Of a stretch of DNA of 64,000 nt, positions 47,342-55,911 are shown piece by piece. A program made the translations under genes and the position numbers. The stretch is from Alligator mississippiensis. Taxonomy: Eukaryota; Chordata; Crocodylia; Alligatoridae. Below the pieces are notes generated by a model. It did not search any database and was not told the DNA's origin. It saw only the letters and a program-made list of their open reading frames with translations. The stretch spans positions 75,211,395-75,275,394 of the forward strand of contig NC_081833.1 in assembly GCF_030867095.1 (NCBI RefSeq), in the 5' to 3' direction. Positions within the stretch are counted from its first letter, which is position 1. Each line of letters begins with the position of its first letter.

Positions 47342-47430
47342 CCCCGCCCCACGATCAGCTGCTGCCCCGGGATTGGCCGGAGCCGCCCCGCCGCCCGCGC
47401 CGCACCCAATCCGCGCCAAGGCCCCGCCCC
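47342..47430 (-). promoter_or_regulatory. MVD: MVD promoter: two CCAAT boxes and GC boxes in a CpG-rich block
   Basis: On the minus strand CCAAT (47,376-47,372) lies about 62 bp before the ATG. A CCAAT in plus orientation is at 47,406-47,410, with GGGGCGGGG boxes at 47,350-47,342 and about 47,430-47,422. A GTGGGGTCAG at 47,659-47,668 matches 8 of 10 positions of the inverted SREBP element. Mammalian MVD is SREBP-2-driven with NF-Y help, so the layout is plausible. No TATA box is present. Confidence 0.5.
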
Positions 47431-47936
47431 CAAATGTATCGGATGATGGACAGGAGGCTGGGCCTCGCCCCTTCCGGAACCTTGCGGCGCAGGCGCGCGT
47501 TCCCAGCCGGACGGGGGTGGCTGCGGGAGCGGGGGGGAGGGTTTCCTTGGAACACCCCAAGCGCCACCCTGCGGACAGCCGTGCGCATGCGCACTCTGCG
47601 CTCAGGCTCTCCGGCGGCCATGACACTATAGGCAATGCCCGGGAAGGGGCGGGGCTGAGTGGGGTCAGGCGTGTGCCGCTGGAGCCTGAGCTCCGGGAGT
47701 CGCGGGAGGCGCTGGTTGCTGCCAGCTCCAGTGCGCAGCCCGGGGGGACAAGATGATCCCCTGGCCGGACCCCTAAGCAGTCACCTCCCCGCTGCCTTCT
47801 GATTGCTCTTGTAGCCCTCCAGTCCAGCCTCAGGCCTCGCACCTCCATCGCCCCTTCCAGCCACATCCCATGCGCGTCCCCTGCTTTTCCCTGCCCCAAA
47901 GGGGCAGACCCCAGTCGTTCTCCCCATGCTGCAGGT

Positions 47937-47965
47937 GGGGAAACTGAGGCACGGAGCCGTGCGAG
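47937..47965 (-). repeat. MIR SINE fragment
   Basis: 'gtggggaaactgaggcacgg' is the reverse MIR 3' core. Only a short piece remains. Confidence 0.45.
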
Positions 47966-48560
47966 GAGATGGGGAGGGGGAGAGGAGCCGTGGTGATCCC
48001 TGCCCCGAGACATACAGTACAGGAGACGTCTCACCTTGCTGGATCCGTCGGATCCAACCATAAGCGAACACCGGGAGCGCCGAGGCGACGATCATCCAAC
48101 ATCCGGCAACGTCCTGCAGACGTCTGTCGACTCCCAAAACAAGTTTTCTCCCCGCTCGGGCAAGGAGGAGGGCAGAGCAAGCGCTCCACCTTGAACAGAC
48201 AGACGCAATATCGACGTCAGCTCGTGGGAAACTCTCCCCCGGGCCCCCCGCAAGCGGAGGAAGATCTGCTGCGGGGATCTCGGTCCTTTGAAACCTCGGG
48301 AGATGGAAAAGCGGGAGAAACAGTGGGGTGCGGACGAAACCGAGACCCCGGGGCCATGCACCCCGCGTGGAAACATGTCCCCGGGGTGCAGCAGGGTCCG
48401 TCCATCCCCGATCGGCCTCGCCAGCCGCTTTATCAAGCCGTGGATGAGACGCTTGTGGAAGGCGACCGTCCTGGACGGTGAGGGGTCGCTGCGGGGAGAG
48501 GAGACGCTGCCTTTTACCAGGGACCAGGGCAGCCCAGAGCCCCGGGGCGACGTCCAGCAG
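47960..48560. other. CpG-rich block upstream of MVD with donors on both strands
   Basis: CpG density is clearly above its surroundings, with many cg words (gtcgac, gacgtc, cgatcg types). The minus strand has CAGCAAG|GTGAGA (exon side ending at 48,035). The plus strand has TGGACG|GTGAGG (exon side ending at 48,477). The minus frame 48,866-47,781 stays open for 361 codons and, just before the donor, reads a hydrophobic stretch VAGCWMIVASALPVFAYGW. I do not recognise any family. A first exon of a non-coding or small-protein transcript, or an alternative MVD start, is possible. Chance openness in GC-rich DNA is also possible. Confidence 0.35.
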
Positions 48561-50100
48561 GTGGGGCCCGGGACCTGGCTTTCCTCTCTGCAGCCTTTCG
48601 CCATGAGTCACCCACGCCTTCCCTTGGCACGTGGTGACTGACTGATGTGGAAACTGGCAGCGGGACAGCGGGAGCCCGCCAGCGATCCACCGGCCAGGCC
48701 TCTGCTCCTGCCTCTTCCCCCGTGCATTGCCGGGGCTCTGTGAGCACCCCTTTCCCAGCTCCGTCCTCGTGCCCTGCCTCGGGGCACCCCGACCATGTCC
48801 TGGGGCCAGAAGGGAAGCTGCCTTCTCCATCCCCAGTCCATGCCAGGAGCTGCCAGGAGGTAGCACCTAGCCCATAGTGCCCATGACCATGGGACCGGCC
48901 CCAACCCCAGATGAATGCCCCTTGGTGATACCAGGGCCCTGATGGGCACAGGCCCAGTGACAGAGGGACTCCAGATGGGCTTCCCCTGCCTCGGCATCGC
49001 CGCCGTGCCGCCGCGGACATCCTCCTCGCTGCCTCCCTGCCTGCACACACGTCCAGGTAGCCTGAGCATGTCGAGTCCTCCAGCCAGAAGGCAAGAAAAG
49101 AGCCCTACTGCAAGGCCCTAGGCCGGTCTAGGGAGCAGGGCTGAGACACCCACCTGGTCCGGGTGGTAGCAGGTGGGGGGTGCCCCCCAAACTGCTGGCA
49201 GCCACCCAGACAAGCCTTCCCTTGCTAAGGGACCTCTTGCCCTGCCCAGGGTGGGTGGAGAGCCAGGCGTGCAGGGGTTAATCCTTCATGGCAACCCCCC
49301 CCTCCTTTCAGGTAAGTTGGAGGGGGGGTTGCTCTTTGCTGGTCCATGTCGGGAGCCCAGCTCCCCCCTCCACCATGCTCTGATCTTGCCGACCGCTCCC
49401 TCCTGAGCTAATTGACCTGGCTCGCTGCACACTGCAAACACTCCCCCAGCGCTTGGGATGCCGGGCATAGCTCGACCGGTCGCTCCCCCGTGGCATCTGC
49501 AGGAGGGTGGGGTGGGGGGGTCCCGCGCACCTCTCCGGGGTGGAGGTGGGTGTTGGCAGGGACCCTTGGGACTGGAAACCCCTGACTTCAATAAGAGCCT
49601 CTCCGTCTTGAGGATGCGACAGCCCCCCCCAGCATCCGTGCCCCCCTCAGCAGTGCCATGAGCCCTGAATCAGCCTCTCCTCTCCATGAGCTTTAGTGCC
49701 AGGAAGGGAGAGAGTCCGGCGTGGGCACGGCCAGGGGGACCTGTGCCACGGAGAGCACGGCCGGCGTGAAATCCTCGCTCCCCCCAGCAAAGGGACCCCA
49801 GGGCTATGTGGCCTGTGGGGGGTCAGGCGAGCTGCCCCCATTCTCCTCCGACCTCGGCAAACCTCCTTAACGATATTCCACAACAACCGGCCGCAAGCAC
49901 CTGTCGCCTTGTTTACTGTACAGCGTGAAGCGCGGTGCCGGGCCCTGGCACAGCGCTGGCTGGCCAGCTCCGGGGCCGTATTTTTATCCTCCAGCCACTC
50001 ACAGTGGAAAGTATTCAGCAAATCCCCCCACTACGACACACACACAAACCCAGCCCCCACCCCGGGATAAATATATCCTGGCTTGGATTCACCGGGCCGC

Positions 50101-50110
50101 TTAAATATAG
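50101..50110 (-). promoter_or_regulatory. MEF2-type site
   Basis: TTAAATATAG, whose complement CTATATTTAA fits YTAWWWWTAR. It is preceded by 'ataaatatatcc' 40 bp upstream and followed by an E-box-containing 'caggcacctgc'. Confidence 0.4.
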
Positions 50111-50356
50111 CAGCCTCCCCAAGCAGGCACCTGCTTGTTGGGCTAAGGGGCTGGATGCCTCGTTAGCGTGGGCGGCCGGGGGAAGTCTGCTTGGGATGGG
50201 AAAACAATTAGCAAAGAGGATTTGCCCAGAGCACATCGCTCCCACTAGCGCCCTGCCTCCCCGTCTAGGGGCAAACCCCTGTGTGCACCCCCCCGCCCTG
50301 CGCCTCCTCCAGGGATGCCTGGCCCACCAGGCTGGTGTGGGATAACCTGCCCCAGG

Positions 50357-50893
50357 TACCATATTTCCTAGTACAAGACGCTCCTCCCACCCCCACAAAA
50401 AGGCTAAAATTGTTGTTTTTTAACTGAATGTCAGACAGCTTTTTAAATAATTTCATCTATTTTTTGTTTCAAAACTTCAGGGGAAAAGACTTGTCTTAAG
50501 TTTAGACTTCTTTTGTAGGGGCGGGGATTTGTTTTATATGCCAGGGTGCTGAAGAAGCAAGCTTGGACTATGTCTGGCTGATTTAGTTAGTCCTAACTGT
50601 GGTCCTCAGCGGTTTTAGACGGCGCTCAGAAAATGCCAGCTCCTTTTTTGACGATGGAAAAGATAATACGGCAATTCTTCCATTGCAAAGAGCTCAGGAA
50701 GAGACTGGCTGTAACACTTTGGATCCCTTTGGGTTTGTCTTGTGAATCACATTTGCACTCCTAACAGTGCTAGCGTTGCACGGGACCCCTGAAAGGATCT
50801 CAAGGCAGCTTAGTTGGTCTATAAGGTGCAAATCACTGGTCGATAAGGTGCAAATCTACCCTGCCTTCTTATATACCGGGAAGTATAGTACAT
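50357..50893. mobile_element. Composite repeat: terminal-inverted element enclosing Penelope-like tail and hAT piece
   Basis: The left end 'gtaccatatttcctagtaca' and the right end, which reads 'gtactatacttcccggtata' in reverse, are inverted copies of one terminus. Inside are a hAT-like piece (about 50,604-50,800) and a Penelope-like tail word 'ggtctataaggtgcaaatc' (about 50,817-50,835). A related terminus 'gtaccatatttttgggtgtg' occurs near 30,404. Family of the outer element is unknown to me. Confidence 0.5.
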
Positions 50894-51565
50894 CTCACCC
50901 TGCTCTCTATGGAGCCCAGGCTGTGAAGCCGCAGGCCTGGTGCTCCAGCCCTGTTACGTTGCCACAATAGATGGTCTCTTGTAAAAGTGCCCAGACAAGC
51001 TGCTATTCCACGGGTTGCATATGCAGTGGATGCTGTTAGAAAGCATTGCCACCAGGTGCCAGGGAGCAGTTGGTATGGAGCAAACTGCTACCCCAGGATA
51101 GAAGTGGGCAGGTGACACTTGTGCTGGGGTAATGTAGCTGGGGTATGTCCACACCGGCTCTAAGTCACGCTGTGCAGAGGGCTGCGTGTTTGCTGGCTGC
51201 TTCTCTGCTATCCCAGCAAAAAAGGCCGGCGGGTGGGTCCCCCGCAGCAGCTGGCGGCGATGAATGTGGCTGGGGGGGCGGGAAGGCTGCAGGGATTCCC
51301 GTGGGCTCTGTGAGCATCCCTGACTCACCGCACCCAGCGTCTCCCAGCTCATCCTGCAAACTCCTCCTCAAACCCAACCCGTGACAGCTCCTTGAGGATC
51401 CACTATAAAAAGGAGCAGAGACCCAAGGCCAAGCCAGGCTGCACCAAGGCAAAGACATTCAGCATGCGGCCGCAATGCCCTCCAATAGCACCCACCGCGT
51501 ATGCCACCCCAGCATCGTCTGCAGCTTCCCGGCCGTGGCTCCGTACACATCAGGGTAAGGCGTAC

Positions 51566-51850
51566 CGTATTTCCTGGTATACAAGAAGGCAGGGTAGATT
51601 TGCACCTTCTAGACCAGCGATTCTCAATCTCAAACCCGATCCATGGGACAACCCCAGCGTTTGCACGTGGGGATCTAAAGACAGTCTGACGTGCTGGGGG
51701 TCTTTAATGGCTGTATTATCTTTTCCATAGTCAATAAAAGGAGCTGGCATTTTCTATTGAGGGGCATCTAAAACCCTTAAGAACCAGGCTAACTACCTTG
51801 GAGAGATACAGCATTAACTTTCGTGAGCCCAAGCTCACTTCTCCAGCGTG
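51566..51850 (-). mobile_element. Penelope-like tail with hammerhead motif, interrupted by a hAT element
   Basis: On the minus strand CTGGAGA (51,846-51,840), helix II GTGAGC/GCTCAC and GAAA (51,822-51,819) form a hammerhead core. The tail 'aaggtgcaaatctaccctgc' lies at 51,609-51,590, ending with 'aggaaatacggtac'. Between them (about 51,614-51,788) sits a hAT-like insert with ends ccagcgattctcaatc and cccttaagaaccagg. The same hAT and tail words recur inverted in the 50.36-50.89 kb copy. Confidence 0.55.
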
Positions 51851-52288
51851 TAAGACTGATCCTGCCCTCCCTGCCATCAGAGAGGCTCTGCAGAGACCCA
51901 TCCCATGCCCTCCCATGTCTGCAGGCAGCTTGCGAGGTCCTCTACCTGCACCAGGGTCTGGGACCACAGCCAGGCTCTTGCATCACTGCCGGTCATCCGT
52001 GCTGGCACTCGTGCTGACACTGGAGGAGGCCGGCGGGAGCCCGGGGCACCTCGTTCAGCTCCTGGGAGCTGCTGTATCAGCAAAACCCCAGACCAAAGGC
52101 TGCTGGGGGCCGAGGACCACCCGTGCACCCCAATGCCCGCGGTCCCCGGCGGGTGACACCTGCCGCTGCGATGCAGCCCCAACCCCCTGGCACCAGCTGG
52201 AGCTGGCCTCCCTGCACCAGGTGCTCCGCTCGCTTCCACCCATGCGCTCATGGAAAGGCGAGCGGTTCCATGGGGGGCTGCCAGCAGC

Positions 52289-52356
52289 TATAGATAGCAG
52301 CAGTTCAGGGCACGGGTATAGATAGTAACGGGAGGGCAGGGCGCAGGTATAGATAG
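52289..52356 (+). repeat. Three-copy short repeat, 28-31 bp unit
   Basis: TATAGATAG recurs at 52,289, 52,317 and 52,348. The last two are followed by TAAC and preceded by 'agggcacggg' or 'agggcgcagg'. GATA-like cores are repeated at regular spacing. Confidence 0.7.
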
Positions 52357-52427
52357 TAACCGCGGGGCTATTTTCAATCGGGCTGTCGCAGCGGACACAG
52401 ATCCCCTGCCAGGCTCCCGGTGCATGG

Positions 52428-52437
52428 CTATTTATAG
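52428..52437 (+). promoter_or_regulatory. Perfect MEF2 site CTATTTATAG
   Basis: An exact palindromic MEF2 consensus in 'tggctatttataggagctgg'. It is 3.0 kb beyond the SNAI3 poly(A) site, with an AGCTGG half E-box adjacent. Confidence 0.45.
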
Positions 52438-54181
52438 GAGCTGGTCTTTGGGGGGAGGCTGGAGCAAAGAAGGCTGTTCTACCCGCTGGGGCAGGTGCAC
52501 CTTGCACTCTCCCTTGATCCCTTTGCCACCTGAGCACAGGCCCTGTCTGCTCCACTCCTCAGGGCTGGTGCATCCCTAGACCAGGCTCTGGGGCCTCTCT
52601 GACCCCATCAACAACAGGTGCTGGCCTCGAGCAGCTTCTGGACAGGGCTGACAATGGGTGCAGGCGCTGGGGAGACGCTGCGAGCTTCCCTCCCCCAGGC
52701 ACATCACCCTGTCCACCTTGCTCGGTGCTGCCAGCTCCCATCTCAGCCTGGTGCTATACACCCTGGGGCCAAGCCAGCAGAGTGGGGGCAAGGAGACCCA
52801 GGGTGTAGAGGTGGGGCTGGGATCCAAAACCCACAGCTGGGGGCTGTATTGCCAGGACCCTGAGCTCCCTAGCCCCTGCCGACGGGCTCCGGTGGGTGAG
52901 AGCTGGCAGGGGGGGCACACATGGGGCGAAGACAGTGGGATTTATGGGCAGACACGGAGCTTCGGTGACTGGCGGTGGGACCCTGCCCAGCAATTAGGGC
53001 CTGATTGAGGGGCAGCACCATCCCAGCGGGACCCCAGCCCCGCACCTGGTCCAGGGGGCCCACCAGGAGCATGTGCACGCTGCAGCGTGGCTCCAACACC
53101 CGGCCGATGCAAAGGGTGGAGTAGGGCAAAAGCGGGGTGAAGGGGTCCCGGGCGGGGGCACCTGTCCCAGAGCTGGGTGACCATGGGGGGGAAGAGGCCT
53201 GGGGGCGGGCACTCTCCCAGGCTGTTTACAGCCCCGGCCTGCCGGGCGCGGAGTGGAAAGATCTCATTCATTCATTCCGAGTCAGCTCCGGGTGCTGGCG
53301 CCCCGCCACGACCCCCCTCCCGCCCCGGCGCTATATTTACTGGCATTTTCCATGCGCCGCAAGGAAAAGGGAAAACAGGCCGGGTTATTTTAGCACCGGC
53401 CAGATTCTTTCCCCCCCATGGCCCCGCGTGGCGACAGGTGCCATGGACATATTTAGCCATCGGGGCCTGCAAATAGAAGACAATTTACAATATAGTTTCC
53501 TTTAGGCATCTGGGTGCTAGGAATAACCTCCCCGTCAGCCGCGCACGGTGCAGGATCCCCGCGGTGGTGTTGCCGGCCCCGGGGAGCTGACATCAGCAGG
53601 GCCCCGGGTCTCTCCTCCCCCAAACGCTTTCCACCCTCCTAGCAAGCAGTGCCCGTGGGCTCCCTCTGGGATGCCTGTAGGTAGCCACCAGGCCACGGCT
53701 AGGGGGTTTCCATCCCTGCCCTTCGGTTCCCTGCTCTCAGCCCCTTGCAACGGGGATGCTACTACGTCCAGGTGCACACAGCAAGGGGAGGTGTGATCCC
53801 ACCGAGTCAGCCGGACCCCCCAGCCCTCAGCCCGCACCACCAGCTGTGCTGCCTGGATGCTCTAGCAAAGACCAACCTGGGGACTGACAGTACCCGGGTG
53901 CTTAAAGGAAGACACCGCTTGTGCCCCCCAAGTCCTCCCAGGTGCAGGGATGGGGGCACAGACGATGCATGCCCAGAGCCCCCAGCTTGCAGGGCTGAAC
54001 GGGGCATGCTCCAGCCCCAGCTGGACCCACCGTGCAGATGTCACACCCTGCACACGCTGCTTCTAGACAAGTGAGGAAAGCCACAGGAGCCCCCGTGGCC
54101 ACCCCTGGGCTGGCCATGTCCAGCAGGCCTCCGACGGCCTGGCTGGGCCCGATCAAGTTACCTCCTGCCAGGTGCCCGGGT

Positions 54182-54191
54182 CTATTTATAG
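54182..54191 (+). promoter_or_regulatory. Second perfect MEF2 site CTATTTATAG
   Basis: The same 10-mer in 'ggtctatttatagtgccag', 1.2 kb beyond the SNAI3 poly(A) site, in GC-rich DNA where A/T decamers are rare by chance. Confidence 0.45.
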
Positions 54192-54437
54192 TGCCAGCAT
54201 GGGGGGAGCCAGGGGCCAGGCCCTCTGCTTCCTGCCCGCTATGATGGCACCGAAGCTGGGATGGCTCTGGGGGTGCCAGATGGGGTCTCTGACTCTTGGG
54301 GAACCGCCTTAGTGCAGGGGACCCCTGGGAAGGGATTTTTAGGACTGGAGCTCCAAGAGCCTGTCCGGAGGTGGACCCCGATGCCACGTTGGTGCAGGGG
54401 ACGCCTGTGACCCAGTGCCTCCTACCTCCCCTGCTAT

Positions 54438-54691
54438 CAGCAGTGGCCTTAGGGGTGCTGGGGCTCTGGTTGAAGAGTCATTTGGGGACCCTTAATTTTG
54501 ATGACCCATAAGCAAGTCGGGCATTTTTGATTTCAGTTTCACTTTGCCCTATCCATGAAACGTATTCATAAGTTGAAGAAGAGTTTTTAATAACTTCACC
54601 CCAAAAACAAATTGTTGCAAAATTTTGGAGCCCCCTAAAGCGTGGGGCCCTGGGTGGTCACCTAGTTTGCCCTCCCTTAAGGCCACTACTG
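54438..54691. mobile_element. hAT MITE with inverted ends and target-site duplication
   Basis: The left end cagcagtggccttagg and the right end, reverse-complement cagtagtggccttaagg, are inverted repeats. CTGCTAT flanks both sides (54,431-54,437 and 54,692-54,698; the eighth base differs). The interior is A/T-rich without coding capacity. The 254-bp size and 8-bp-type duplication fit hAT. Confidence 0.8.
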
Positions 54692-55397
54692 CTGCTATGC
54701 TTCTGCCCCTTTCAGCATTTGGGGGGTTTTCTGAAGTTTCGTGTCTGGAGCCAAATCAGCCAAATCCATTCCAAATTCACTCGACTGAGCAGAGCTCAAT
54801 AGCTCCCGTCTCGTGGCACGACCACCGCCGGCAAGTCTCCTGCATCCCAGACTCTTCAGCCTAGGGCTTCACATACTCCCGCATCCACGGTAGGCATCCT
54901 ACGTGCAAGCCTGGAGGCCTTGGGGTTCAGACGCCCTGAGCCAAAAATGTGAACAGAGGTTTGCCCAAGAGCAAACCCCCCTCGTCATAAACGATGTAGC
55001 CAAGATCCTTGCATTGGGAGGCATTTACGGACTCACCCACGGTACAAGGGACAGGTCTCCACCCTCAACTACACCAAGTCATTCAAGCCCCAGGAGCAGG
55101 GGATCCCTCCTGCCAGGTCACCTGGGTCAAAGCCATCATTGTGGTGTCTCCCCTGCACGCTTTCCAGCTCCGTTGTGCTCAGACCTCGCTCTGCAGCTGA
55201 GGCCTGGCTAGACCCAGGAGACGGTGCTCCCCGGCATCTTGCACCAAGGACTTGTTAGGATGTGGGGCACACACGCTGCCTGGTGCACACACAGAGCAGG
55301 CTGGAGAGTGGGGCTGGGGCTTGATGCCCCTTTCTGCAGCCAGACGGCACCCCCCCCCCCCACAGCCGGATGAGCTAGCCCCAAGCATGCTCCAGAG

Positions 55398-55412
55398 TTT
55401 ATTGCTTTTATT
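55398..55412 (-). terminator. SNAI3: SNAI3 twin poly(A) signals
   Basis: On the minus strand AATAAA occurs at 55,412-55,407 and again at 55,403-55,398, about 500 nt after the stop codon. They define the SNAI3 3' end. Confidence 0.8.
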
Positions 55413-55911
55413 AAATGCCAGGAGGGCACCTGGGCAGGGGCTAGAGGAGCTCTCCAGTGATGGGGCAGCGCCTCACGGATCCCCCAGCACCACGCAGCAT
55501 CGTACCGTCCGGCCCAGACAAGGAGAGCAGAGTCCCTGGCGCACGGTCCTTGCAAGCAGCACCAGGCTCAGGCAGCCCCGCTGAGCTGGACGGGCAGGCG
55601 CGAGGCCCGTCGAGCCAGCTGCAAGGCACAGGGCAGGAGCGGAGATCGCAGTCCTGCCAGGAGAACCTATCTGTCCTGGCACACAGCTTGTTGGAAGGCA
55701 TTCGAAGCCAGCTGCCTGCTCTCCATCCTTGGGCACCCACAGATACCCCCACATCTGGCTGCGATGTGGGTACTGGGCAGGACAGCCAGGCCTCCCCTGT
55801 GCACGTGACTGAAGATGCCCATCGCATGGGCCTTTCCCTCGATAGCCTGGCAGGGTGCAGGAAGCTGGTTGCTCTGTCCCTGGCTGCTGGGAGCAGCCCC
55901 GGGTGGGCGCA

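Larger units (their letters stand above)
48561..55397. other. MVD-SNAI3 intergenic region
   Basis: No coding gene is recognised. It contains a composite of hAT and Penelope-like pieces (50.35-50.9 and 51.56-51.85 kb), a hAT MITE (54.44-54.69 kb), small tandem repeats and several A/T-rich transcription-factor-like sites within otherwise GC-rich DNA. Stretches such as 49,380-49,440 and 49,860-50,120 look unique and may be regulatory. A SNAI3 antisense RNA is known from this interval in human, but cannot be seen directly here. Confidence 0.5.

Noticed and set aside
46066-47631. 521-codon plus-strand open frame
   Set aside because: It runs through the 37-bp minisatellite and across two MVD exons in antisense; its His/Cys/Thr-rich content is periodic repeat translation.
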